Of a stretch of 64,000 nt of DNA, positions 37,864-45,929 are shown piece after piece. A program made the translations under genes and the position numbers. Under the pieces are notes generated by a model. The model had not been told where the DNA came from. It ran no database searches and saw only the letters and a program-made list of their open reading frames with translations. Within the stretch, counting starts at the first letter, position 1. Each line of letters begins with the position of its first letter. Source of the DNA: Flavobacterium sinopsychrotolerans (GTDB lineage: Bacteria > Bacteroidota > Bacteroidia > Flavobacteriales > Flavobacteriaceae); NCBI RefSeq assembly GCF_900110375.1, contig NZ_FODN01000008.1, forward strand, positions 62,001 to 126,000, written 5' to 3'.

Positions 37864-38931
37864 TTATAATGTATTCACGTTGTTTAAGTCAGCAAATGCT
37901 TGTTCAAGTCTTGTATTGAAAGTAATTTCACTTTCACGTAACCATTTTCTTGGGTCGTAATATTTTTTGTTTGGAGCATCAGCACCTTCTGGATTTCCAA
38001 TTTGAGTTTTTAAATAGTCGATGTTTTTGACCATATAATCACGAATACCTTCCGTAAAAGCAAATTGTAAATCAGTATCGATATTCATTTTTATTACACC
38101 GTAGCTAATTCCTTCTCTGATTTCTTCCAATGTAGAACCTGAACCACCGTGGAAAACGAAATCCACTGGGTTGTGACCTGTATTGAATTTATTTTGAACA
38201 AAATCTTGAGAATTTTTTAAGATTTTTGGAGTCAATTTTACATTTCCTGGTTTGTAAACCCCGTGTACGTTTCCAAAAGCAGCAGCAATTGTAAATCTAG
38301 GACTTACTTTAGAAAGTTCTTCGTAAGCGTAAGCAACTTCTTCAGGTTGCGTGTATAATTTTGAACTGTCAACATCTGAGTTGTCAACACCGTCTTCTTC
38401 ACCACCAGTAATTCCAAGTTCGATTTCAAGTGTCATTCCCATTTTGCTCATTCGGGCTAAATAGCCTTTGCAAATTTCGATATTTTCTTCGATTGGCTCT
38501 TCAGATAAATCAATCATGTGAGAAGAGTACAATGGTTTTCCGGTTTTGGCAAAGTGTGCTTCTGAAGCATCTAACAAACCGTCAATCCAAGGCAATAATT
38601 TTTTTGCGCAATGGTCAGTATGTAAAATTACCGTTGCTCCGTATGCTTCCGCTAATGTATGAATGTGTAATGCGCCAGCAATTCCACCAGCGATAGCTGC
38701 TTTTTCACCTGCATTAGAAAGTCCTTTTCCAGCATTAAATTGTGCTCCTCCATTAGAGAATTGAATAATAACCGGAGCATTCAGTTTTGCTGCAGTTTCA
38801 AGAACGCAATTGATAGTATTTGATCCGGTAACATTTACTGCCGGAAGTGCAAATCCCTTTTCTTTAGCATAATTAAAAATTTCTTGTACCTGATCTCCTG
38901 TAGCTACGCCTGGTTTTATGTTATGTGCCAT
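37864..38931 (-). CDS. fbaA: Class II fructose-bisphosphate aldolase
   Basis: The 355-residue enzyme cleaves fructose 1,6-bisphosphate in glycolysis with a zinc ion. Zinc ligands and substrate motifs are visible: VILHTDHCAKKLLPWIDGLL around residue 102, LEIELGITGGEEDGVDNSDV near 175, AAFGNVHGVYKPGNVKL near 219 and DFVFHGGSGSTLEEI near 256. Length and motifs match the FbaA (class IIA) type. It is upstream of accD on the same strand. A -7-like box TATTTTTG lies on the minus strand at 38970-38977. Confidence 0.96.
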   Translation of the reverse strand: MAHNIKPGVATGDQVQEIFNYAKEKGFALPAVNVTGSNTINCVLETAAKLNAPVIIQFSNGGAQFNAGKGLSNAGEKAAIAGGIAGALHIHTLAEAYGATVILHTDHCAKKLLPWIDGLLDASEAHFAKTGKPLYSSHMIDLSEEPIEENIEICKGYLARMSKMGMTLEIELGITGGEEDGVDNSDVDSSKLYTQPEEVAYAYEELSKVSPRFTIAAAFGNVHGVYKPGNVKLTPKILKNSQDFVQNKFNTGHNPVDFVFHGGSGSTLEEIREGISYGVIKMNIDTDLQFAFTEGIRDYMVKNIDYLKTQIGNPEGADAPNKKYYDPRKWLRESEITFNTRLEQAFADLNNVNTL

Positions 38932-38991
38932 TGTGATTTTTTTAGTTATTTTTTTAGTTTTTAGTTTTGCAAAAATAAGAATTAATTAGCA

Positions 38992-41559
38992 TTAGAACGG
39001 ATAATTTATTCCGAAATTTAAAACTGAGTTTCCGAAATTGTATTCTCGAAACCATCTTTTGCCTATTTCGCTGGATGGATTGTAGGTTTTAAATCCGAAA
39101 TCAAAACGGATTACAAAAAAACTCAAGTCGTATCGAAAGCCAAATCCAGAACCTAATGCAATCTCTTTTAAGTCACTCAAACTAGTAAAACTTGATTTTT
39201 CATCTTCAACATTATCAAGTACATTCCAGATGTTTCCTGCATCTGCAAAAAGTGCTCCTTTAAGGCTACCTAATATTTTAAATCGATATTCGGCACTAAG
39301 GGCAATTTTAAGATTGGCTTCATTGAAATCATTCGTTGCTCCGCTACTTCCGGGGCCTAAGCTATAGGGTTGCCAAGCTCTATTGTCGTTGGATCCCCCA
39401 GAAAAATAACTTCTTGAAAAAGGAATGTTGTCCGAGTTTCCAAAGGGAATTGCTATTCCAAAAAAACTTCTAATTGCAAATATTTTTTCTTTGGTTAAAT
39501 CCCAATGTTTGATATAATCAAATTCTGTTTTTATGTATTCTGAATATTCTAAATTGAATATATCATAATTTCCATTTGAATTTTTATCTTGATTAGTGGT
39601 TTTTGCAAATAGAGATAAAAGTGTTCCTGCAGATTCTATTTTAGTTTTAAAAAGATAAAATCCTTTGTCAGCTAAGTCTTTTTTAGTCGTCTTTGAAAAA
39701 GTAAAACTTGTAGCTAAAATAAAATCGTTCTCAGTAAGTCTCAGTCTTCGCTCTTCAATGCTTTTTATTGTTTGAAAATTTTCGGCTGTAATTGGTTTCA
39801 AAAAGTTAGCATTACCGGATAACACGTCATTAGTAAATCCAGCGGTTCCTTTTTCAATTATTAAATCTTTATCAACGTTATTATTAAAATAGGAAGGATC
39901 CGTATTGTATTCTTTACCCAAACTATTTAAAGCCCTGTACGAAGAACTATATACATTGAAATAATTTTGTGGATTTAGGTTTCTTACAAATTGAATGTTG
40001 AACAGGTCGAATCGGGCTGTATAATATCTTTTTGGCGTCCAATTGTAAGTGAATGCACCAGTGAAATTTTCTTTGTCTAATCCAATATTTTTTTGTGTAG
40101 CGAAACCTACTGCTATTAATGTGGAAGGAATCATGCTTTTGGGAATGATTTTTTCAGTTCTAAATGGCATGAAAATACGTGGAATGTTTAATTTGAAATC
40201 AAGTCCATACTCGGAGACATTAAAAAATTGATTGTTAGGATTGGCTAAATCTTTTGAAGAGCCAATATTGGTCCGACCTGAAATTTCTAAGGTTTCAGCA
40301 CCGTTAAATACATTTCGGATCGATAAAGAAGGGCTAAATGAAATTCCAATATCCTGTATGTTTGAGTGTGTTACGTCAAAAGAGGCTCCAAAACTGTATT
40401 TTTTTCTTGGAGTCAAATATACCTTTGCAATCAAGGAACTTGCGGTAGAGTCTCTTTTATCCACTTCATACTGAACCGATGGGTAATTAAAAATTTTGAG
40501 ATTATTTAGATATCGAGTCGTTAAAACAGTTTTGTAATCCGCATATAACCCGCCTTTTGTGATGAAAACTGCATTTGTTATAGCCTTAGGTTTGTATTTT
40601 AATTTTTTGTGACTAAATAAATTAAAGTTATTGTATGTCGCGCTGTCTGTAAATTTTTCATTTGCCGTACTAGCGGAGTAATCCGTATAAATGTTTACAT
40701 CGCTGATTCTATACATTTTAAAAGGTTCTGTTTTACTGGAATCTCTTTCTTGATATGAATAATTGTTTATGATTAAATTTACATTTGCCTTATTTATTTT
40801 TTTGATTGTATCAATATCAAAATTCACGTAATTGGGTTGGAAAAAATAAACACCATTGTTTCTGAAATGTGTGGTGATTCGATTTTTTTCGTTCTCAAAA
40901 TCTTCGGTTTTGTATTGTTTTCCGGATTTAATAAAACTATTATTTTTCTCAATCGCATACAATGAGTCTAAAATTGGGGTTGAAATAGTAGTGTTTAATG
41001 AGTCTAAAAAATAAGGTTCTCCAGTTGTAATTACATAATTTATCTTGGCCTTTTTTGCTTTTAAGCTGTCTACTTTATAAGTAGCTTTTACATTAAAAAA
41101 GCCATTATTGAAATAATAGTATCTCAAGCGTAATATGGATTTATCTGTTTTTGCATTGTCGATTATGACCGGAGGTTCTCCTGTGCTTTTTAAAAAATCA
41201 TGAATGCCTTTGTACCAAAAAGATTTGCCTAATCTGTCCACTTGTTTTGCCGATAACCATTTGGACATATGGTCATATTTTTTTGGATTATTTGTGAATT
41301 TTGCCTGATAGGTAGAGTCTGGATTCAGATTGGCTAAATTGTATAAATTCAATCGTAAGCGGTAGCCAAGGAGCTTGCTGTTGGGTTTTTGATACAATTG
41401 ATTGAAGACATTTTCTTCGCTTGTTTTTTTGTTATTTACTAGAATTTCGTTTTTTGTAAGCAGGTGTTTGCCATCAGGAACTCTTTTTACAGCGTTACAA
41501 GCGGAAATTAGTATTGCAATTAGAATAAATGCTGTTATTTTTGTGGAAACTTTTTTCAA
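38992..41559 (-). CDS. Omp85-superfamily outer-membrane assembly lipoprotein (BamA/TamA-like)
   Basis: The start is TTG (MKKVSTKITAFILIAILISAC); an in-frame stop lies just upstream and no ATG is available. Cys21 is a lipobox Cys, so the protein is a predicted lipoprotein, which is unusual for Omp85 proteins but known in Bacteroidota. The 855 residues comprise POTRA-like repeats (about 100-370, with LRYYYFNNGFFNVKATYKVD) and a C-terminal 16-strand barrel (about 400-855) containing SRSYFSGGSNDNRAWQPYSL near 720, the position of the conserved lid loop. It probably inserts or exports outer-membrane proteins, as TamA does. It is divergent from the TrmH gene. Confidence 0.88.
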   Translation of the reverse strand: MKKVSTKITAFILIAILISACNAVKRVPDGKHLLTKNEILVNNKKTSEENVFNQLYQKPNSKLLGYRLRLNLYNLANLNPDSTYQAKFTNNPKKYDHMSKWLSAKQVDRLGKSFWYKGIHDFLKSTGEPPVIIDNAKTDKSILRLRYYYFNNGFFNVKATYKVDSLKAKKAKINYVITTGEPYFLDSLNTTISTPILDSLYAIEKNNSFIKSGKQYKTEDFENEKNRITTHFRNNGVYFFQPNYVNFDIDTIKKINKANVNLIINNYSYQERDSSKTEPFKMYRISDVNIYTDYSASTANEKFTDSATYNNFNLFSHKKLKYKPKAITNAVFITKGGLYADYKTVLTTRYLNNLKIFNYPSVQYEVDKRDSTASSLIAKVYLTPRKKYSFGASFDVTHSNIQDIGISFSPSLSIRNVFNGAETLEISGRTNIGSSKDLANPNNQFFNVSEYGLDFKLNIPRIFMPFRTEKIIPKSMIPSTLIAVGFATQKNIGLDKENFTGAFTYNWTPKRYYTARFDLFNIQFVRNLNPQNYFNVYSSSYRALNSLGKEYNTDPSYFNNNVDKDLIIEKGTAGFTNDVLSGNANFLKPITAENFQTIKSIEERRLRLTENDFILATSFTFSKTTKKDLADKGFYLFKTKIESAGTLLSLFAKTTNQDKNSNGNYDIFNLEYSEYIKTEFDYIKHWDLTKEKIFAIRSFFGIAIPFGNSDNIPFSRSYFSGGSNDNRAWQPYSLGPGSSGATNDFNEANLKIALSAEYRFKILGSLKGALFADAGNIWNVLDNVEDEKSSFTSLSDLKEIALGSGFGFRYDLSFFVIRFDFGFKTYNPSSEIGKRWFREYNFGNSVLNFGINYPF
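41514..41543 (+). promoter_or_regulatory. Promoter of the TrmH-family gene, inside the 5' end of the Omp85 gene
   Basis: TTG (41514-41516), 19-base spacer, TATTTTTG (41536-41543) exactly match the Bacteroidota consensus. It lies 53 bases before the ATG at 41597 and within the opposite-strand signal-peptide codons of the Omp85 gene. Confidence 0.75.
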
Positions 41560-41596
41560 TTGTTCTATAATATTTAATTCAAAAGTACATTATTTT

Positions 41597-42325
41597 ATGG
41601 TTAGTAAAAACCAAATAAAGCTTATAACGAGTTTACAGCAAAAAAAATATCGAACCGCTAATAAATTATTTTTTGCCGAAGGTGTAAAAGTGATTCGCGA
41701 ACTACTGGAATCTAATTTTGTGTTGGAACATTTGTATTCAACTCAAAATGATTTTGAGGAAGTTTCCAATGAAAGAAAAACAATTATTGACGATGCCGAT
41801 TTAAAAAAAATAAGTGCTTTGTCGACCGCAAACTCCTGTTTGGCAGTGTTTAAAATGCCAGATGAAAAACAAATCATCCAAAAAGGTTTGATTTTAGCTC
41901 TCGATTCCATTCGTGATCCGGGAAATTTAGGGACCATATTGCGATTGTGTGATTGGTTTGGTATTAGACAGGTTTTGTGTACAAAAGAAACCGTTGATCT
42001 TTACAACCCAAAAGTGGTTCAGGCAACAATGGGTTCAATAGCTAGAGTTAATGTGAATTATGTTGATTTGAATGTGTTTGTGGCTCAAACAAACCTTCCT
42101 GTGTATGGAACTTTTATGGATGGGGTGAGTATATATAAATCTATTTTGCCAACAGAAGGAGTTATTGTTATGGGTAATGAAGCTAATGGAATTTCAATGG
42201 GACTGGAAGAGCTAATTTCAAACCGACTTACAATTCCTCGTTTTGGAGAGCTGCAAAAAACGGAGAGTTTAAATGTAGCGACTGCTACGGCTATAATTCT
42301 AAGTGAGTTTCGAAGAAATTCTTAA
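41597..42325 (+). CDS. TrmH/SpoU-family RNA 2'-O-methyltransferase
   Basis: The start MVSKNQIKLITSLQQKKYR yields 242 residues. An N-terminal SpoU_sub_bind-like domain (about residues 20-85, FFAEGVKVIRELL) precedes the SPOUT methyltransferase core. The three SpoU motifs are visible: LDSIRDPGNLGTILRLCDW (near 105), IVMGNEANGIS (near 193) and IPRFGELQKTESLNVATATA (near 215). It modifies a ribose in rRNA or tRNA; the exact site is unknown. The longer in-frame extension upstream runs through the Omp85 gene and is spurious. Confidence 0.92.
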   Translation: MVSKNQIKLITSLQQKKYRTANKLFFAEGVKVIRELLESNFVLEHLYSTQNDFEEVSNERKTIIDDADLKKISALSTANSCLAVFKMPDEKQIIQKGLILALDSIRDPGNLGTILRLCDWFGIRQVLCTKETVDLYNPKVVQATMGSIARVNVNYVDLNVFVAQTNLPVYGTFMDGVSIYKSILPTEGVIVMGNEANGISMGLEELISNRLTIPRFGELQKTESLNVATATAIILSEFRRNS

Positions 42326-42359
42326 TTTAATTTCTTTATCAAGGACAAATTTTCTCTTT

Positions 42360-43088
42360 TTAATGAAAAGTAAAATTTATGAATACCGCTCTCGTTTTCA
42401 TAGATTCAATGTTGCCAGTCCAAGGGCTGTTTGGATCTTTGTCCCTGATTAGTTCATCATTTAATCCAAAAACACCTCTTACCGAAGGAGAAAAGATGAA
42501 ATACTCTGAAAAAAGATCGATTCCAAATCCCAACTCATAATTTGTAGTCCAAGATTTTACCCTAAATCGTTGTTCTAAATTATCATCCTTAGATTTAGAA
42601 TTACTGGATAAATTTAAGGTTGCTGATGCGCCTCCCAGAAGGAATGGACGAATATTTCCTGTTCTCAATGATGAAAATTTCAATAAAAGAGGGAAATTAA
42701 TATATGTGCTGTTGACTTCTCTTAGCCTGTTTGATGATGTGAATGGAACATTTGTTGTGCTAAAGTAGCTTTCATCATAATTTAAATCTCTTTTAGTGTA
42801 ATATAATCCAGGCTCAAAACGAAGATTTACGTATTCGTGCAGTCTTAAATCAGTAACAAGTCCTACATTAAAACCGGTAGTTTTATTGACAAGGATATCG
42901 GGTGATTCGGTTTTATAATCAATCTTAAAATCGTAAGAATTGAATCCTAAATAAAATCCAAAATGTAATTTTTGCTTTTGGAAATTTTCCAAATTAATAA
43001 TTGGGTCTTTACTAAATATGTTTTTAGTAAACTGTGGATATCCTTTTGTTATTGAGGAAAGTAAAAGTAAGACAAAAATTTTTTTCAT
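42360..43088 (-). CDS. porT: PorT-like type IX secretion outer-membrane protein
   Basis: The 242-residue protein has a signal peptide (MKKIFVLLLLSSITKGYPQ) and a small outer-membrane barrel with regular amphipathic strands (FGFYLGFNSYDFKIDYK, VNLRFEPGLYYTKRDLNY, FINFTFH at the end). Size, barrel type and position directly downstream of menG match PorT/SprT, which is needed for type IX secretion and gliding in Flavobacteria. It starts 24 bases after the menG stop. The family is diverse, so a generic PorT-family barrel is an alternative. Confidence 0.78.
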   Translation of the reverse strand: MKKIFVLLLLSSITKGYPQFTKNIFSKDPIINLENFQKQKLHFGFYLGFNSYDFKIDYKTESPDILVNKTTGFNVGLVTDLRLHEYVNLRFEPGLYYTKRDLNYDESYFSTTNVPFTSSNRLREVNSTYINFPLLLKFSSLRTGNIRPFLLGGASATLNLSSNSKSKDDNLEQRFRVKSWTTNYELGFGIDLFSEYFIFSPSVRGVFGLNDELIRDKDPNSPWTGNIESMKTRAVFINFTFH

Positions 43089-43111
43089 ATGCATGCTGAA
43101 AATTTCCAGTA

Positions 43112-43843
43112 TTATTTTTTTGAAGCTGAATAAATGGTAGCAACGCCAAAAGTTTGTGGTAATGCTACAACATCTATAAACCCAATTTTTCTCAAAATAT
43201 TGTTTAATGCTTCGCCATAAGGAAATGCAGCTGCTGATTCAGACAAATAACCGTAAGCAACATTGTCTTTTGAGAATATTTTGCCAATGATTGGAAGTAT
43301 ATTTTTAGAATAAAAATTGTATCCTTGTTTATAAGGTGTTTTCTCAGGTACTGAAGTTTCTAAAATTACAAAAACGCCATTTGGCTTTAGAACTCGTAAA
43401 ATTTCTGCTAATCCTTTTTCTAATGTTTCAAAATTACGGACACCAAAAGCAACTGTGATTGCATCAAAGTAGTTGTCTTCAAAAGGCATGTTTTCGGAAT
43501 CTCCTAAAATCATTTCAATAATGCCAGATAAATTTTTTGCAGCGATTTTTTTTTCTCCCACATCCAGCATTCCAGCAGAAATGTCTAAACCAATAATTTT
43601 TTCAGCATTGGTTTGTGCCATCAAAATAGCTAAATCACCAGTTCCCGTAGCAATGTCCAAAATTATTTTAGGATTGGATTTGGCAACCATTTGCAATACT
43701 TTTTTACGCCATTTTATATCTATACCGAAAGAGATGACACGATTAAGATTGTCATAATTTCCTGAAATAGTGTCGAACATTTGCGCAACTTGTTCTTTTT
43801 TGCCTAAGGCAGAATCTTTATAGGGAGTTATCTTTTCTGACAT
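43112..43843 (-). CDS. menG: Demethylmenaquinone methyltransferase
   Basis: The 243-residue class I methyltransferase (MenG/UbiE) adds the last methyl group in menaquinone synthesis using S-adenosylmethionine. Signatures include [20 protein letters not shown] (residues 19-38), [13 protein letters not shown] near 60 (SAM-binding), and [20 protein letters not shown] near 128. Menaquinone is the usual quinone of Bacteroidota, so menG is more apt than ubiE. A -7-like box TATATTTG lies on the minus strand at 43858-43865, 15 bases before the ATG. porT follows in the same transcript. Confidence 0.95.
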   Translation of the reverse strand: MSEKITPYKDSALGKKEQVAQMFDTISGNYDNLNRVISFGIDIKWRKKVLQMVAKSNPKIILDIATGTGDLAILMAQTNAEKIIGLDISAGMLDVGEKKIAAKNLSGIIEMILGDSENMPFEDNYFDAITVAFGVRNFETLEKGLAEILRVLKPNGVFVILETSVPEKTPYKQGYNFYSKNILPIIGKIFSKDNVAYGYLSESAAAFPYGEALNNILRKIGFIDVVALPQTFGVATIYSASKK

Positions 43844-44025
43844 TTTTTTAATTTGTACAAATATAGGACAAACTTGATGAACTAAAAATGAGTTTCAAAA
43901 ATTTGAATCGAGTTTTATTTCTTTTAAAAAACAAAAAATGCTTTTATTTGAAATATCACTAAAAGTGGGTATTGCAACTCCAGTTTTTATTGTACAAATT
44001 TGTGTTCAAGAAATAACCATATTAA

Positions 44026-44343
44026 ATGATTAAAAGAGAGTCAGTGAACCAAATCAAATGGATGTTTTTAGTGCTAATCATCTCATTTGTTCTTGTTAGC
44101 TGTTTTGAAAATACTGTTTTACAAAGCAGTATTGTAGTTAAAGCGCAACACACGTTCTTAGGATTAAATTTGTTTTTGGAAATTTTAATTTTTTTCGTCT
44201 TTAGTACCTTCGTGGTATTTGGTATTAAAGGCTTTTTTGAGATGTATTCTCAAAAAACATCAAATATTGTAATCTCCATTTCTGGAGTCTTATTAGTATT
44301 TGTAATTTTTATTTTATGTTATCAAATACTCTTTCAAGAGTAG
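44026..44343 (+). CDS. Small hydrophobic membrane protein, 105 aa
   Basis: The product has three hydrophobic segments (about residues 11-27, 47-66 and 79-102), with a Cys at position 26 (FVLVSCFEN) that looks lipobox-like but sits in a basic-start helix. No family is recognised. The gene stands alone between menG and folA and is followed by a terminator, which supports it being expressed. It could also be a chance frame, given the AT-rich context, but its length and hydrophobic periodicity argue for a gene. Confidence 0.6.
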   Translation: MIKRESVNQIKWMFLVLIISFVLVSCFENTVLQSSIVVKAQHTFLGLNLFLEILIFFVFSTFVVFGIKGFFEMYSQKTSNIVISISGVLLVFVIFILCYQILFQE

Positions 44344-44373
44344 TTCATTTCTTCTAATCATGGTTAAAAAAAA

Positions 44374-44399
44374 ACATCCCGTAAAAAGGATGTTTTTTT
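44374..44399. terminator. Rho-independent terminator between the small membrane gene and folA
   Basis: ACATCC and GGATGT pair around CGTAAAAA, with A-runs before and TTTTTTTG after; can serve both convergent genes. Confidence 0.75.
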
Positions 44400-44402
44400 G
44401 TT

Positions 44403-44885
44403 TTATTTTCTAGTGAAAGTCTGATAAGTATAATCGTAAAGATGTTTTTCATCCTTTTCATTGAATTCGGATAGTATTATCTTCCATTCGTTAGGATCTA
44501 TTTCAGGAAAATAGGTGTCCGCTTCAAAGTCACGGTGTACTCGTGTAATTTCTATTTTATCAGTATAAGGAAGTCCTATGTTGTAAATTTCTCCACCACC
44601 TATTATAAATGAGGTTTCATCTTTGGGGCAAATTTCAAGTGCTTTTTCCATACTATCAACAATCATACATCCTTCAGCTTGATATTCTTTTTGTCTGGTG
44701 ATGATGATGTGGGTTCTGTTAGGTAATGGTTTTGGGAAACTTTCAAATGTTTTTCTTCCCATTATGATATGATGCCCGGAAGTTAGTGCTTTGAATCTTT
44801 TGAAATCATTTGGCAAATGCCAGACTAATTTATTGCCTTTCCCAAGTGCATTATTTTCGGCAACAGCCGCAATCATTATTATCAT
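44403..44885 (-). CDS. folA: Dihydrofolate reductase
   Basis: The 160-residue enzyme reduces dihydrofolate to tetrahydrofolate with NADPH. Family motifs are AAVAENNALGKGNKLVWHLPND (residues 6-27 region, substrate side with the conserved Trp and Asp), HHIIMGRKTFESFPKPLPNR near 38-57, and FIIGGGEIYNIGLPY near 93-107. It may start at Met1 or Met4. It regenerates folate oxidised by thymidylate synthase, whose gene lies 4.3 kb away on the same strand, separated by the accessory island. The 2TM gene is 13 bases upstream. Confidence 0.96.
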   Translation of the reverse strand: MIIMIAAVAENNALGKGNKLVWHLPNDFKRFKALTSGHHIIMGRKTFESFPKPLPNRTHIIITRQKEYQAEGCMIVDSMEKALEICPKDETSFIIGGGEIYNIGLPYTDKIEITRVHRDFEADTYFPEIDPNEWKIILSEFNEKDEKHLYDYTYQTFTRK

Positions 44886-44897
44886 AATTATTATTTG

Positions 44898-45233
44898 CTA
44901 TTGTTTAAGTTCGTCATTAGCTACTTGTGTTTGCAATTGATCTACTTTCTTTTTTTGCAAAGCGACAAGACGGTCTATTTGTTCTCTTTCCCAATCTTTA
45001 TTCATAAATCGGTCTGTGATGAAAATTTTTATAAAATGAAGAATAAATAGGAACAGCCAGATTGTAATGATCCAAAGATACCAATCAGTAACTACAGTGC
45101 TATCAAGGAAATTATGGGCAACAAATAATAACAAACTTCCTAAAACGAAAAGAACAAAATGATAATACAATCGTTTCTTTTGTTTTATTCTTCTTCTCGC
45201 ATATTCATATTGTTCGTGTAATTCTTTTTCCAT
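44898..45233 (-). CDS. 2TM-domain protein
   Basis: From the ATG at 45233 the product has 111 residues. The 2TM domain covers residues 5-88: EYARRRIKQKKRLYYHFVLF leads into the first helix (about 23-42) and DWYLWIITIWLFLFILHFIK forms the second (about 51-70), followed by KDWEREQIDRL and a short coiled-coil tail rich in Gln and Lys. Such two-helix domains occur in Bacteroidota and some sensor kinases; their function is unknown. It is probably co-transcribed with folA. Confidence 0.85.
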   Translation of the reverse strand: MEKELHEQYEYARRRIKQKKRLYYHFVLFVLGSLLLFVAHNFLDSTVVTDWYLWIITIWLFLFILHFIKIFITDRFMNKDWEREQIDRLVALQKKKVDQLQTQVANDELKQ

Positions 45234-45472
45234 CAATCGTATTTTAGTTCATAAAGGTAAAATTTATTTTGTAAAGTCACTGTTTTTGACTCTGTATTAT
45301 TTTGGAAGAAAACGTTTTCTGAATTTTGAATAGTAAATTTAAAAGGGTTTAAATTATTTAATTTGTCAAAAATTAACATTGTTTATCGTATTTCATTAAA
45401 TCTTTACTTTGGCTATTGAAACTCCAATATGTTTCGTTTACTTTGTTTTATAAATCTATTAATGAGTTAGTT

Positions 45473-45769
45473 ATGGCAATTAAGAAACAATTTGTAAAAA
45501 CAAAACCAGTTTGTAAAGTTACTTTTTCGGTAGTGGCAAAAGAGGCAAGTCAAGCTTCTGTTGTTGGCGATTTCAACAATTGGAATGTTGCTGAAGGTGC
45601 TTTAAGCAAATTAAAAAATGGCACTTTCAAAGGGGTTTTCGATGTAAACAAAGATGCGGCCTACGAATTTAAATACGTAATTGACGGAACATTTGTCAAT
45701 GAGCCGGAAGCCGATTCTTTTAAGTGGAACGAATTTGCCGGAGCAGAGAATAGTGTTCTGTATGTCTAA
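45473..45769 (+). CDS. Stand-alone glycogen-binding-like (CBM48/AMPK-type) protein
   Basis: The start MAIKKQFVKTKPVCKV gives 98 residues; upstream in-frame codons run through a promoter-like AT region. Nearly the whole protein is an early-set immunoglobulin-like domain: ASVVGDFNNWNVAEGALSKL near residue 28 has the VxGDFNxW signature of isoamylase N-terminal and AMPK-type glycogen-binding domains, and YEFKYVIDGTFVNEPEAD near 65 is the second signature. It may bind storage glucan or act as a small cytoplasmic adaptor. A partial second copy lies at 49005-49130. A terminator follows the stop. Confidence 0.88.
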   Translation: MAIKKQFVKTKPVCKVTFSVVAKEASQASVVGDFNNWNVAEGALSKLKNGTFKGVFDVNKDAAYEFKYVIDGTFVNEPEADSFKWNEFAGAENSVLYV

Positions 45770-45778
45770 TGAAAAATT

Positions 45779-45804
45779 AATCCGCTGTGAAGCGGATTTT
45801 TTAT
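45779..45804 (+). terminator. Rho-independent terminator of the CBM48 gene
   Basis: AATCCGCT (45779-45786) and AGCGGATT (45791-45798) pair around GTGA, followed by TTTT and more. Confidence 0.85.
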
Positions 45805-45929
45805 GGACTAAAAACGACTGATAAATTAATATTGATTCGATTAATCAATAAAAAACTTGTAAGACTATTATTGTTTTAAGTATATTTGGAGTAAGATTTT
45901 AACTACTTAATCTAAATTTTAATTTAATA

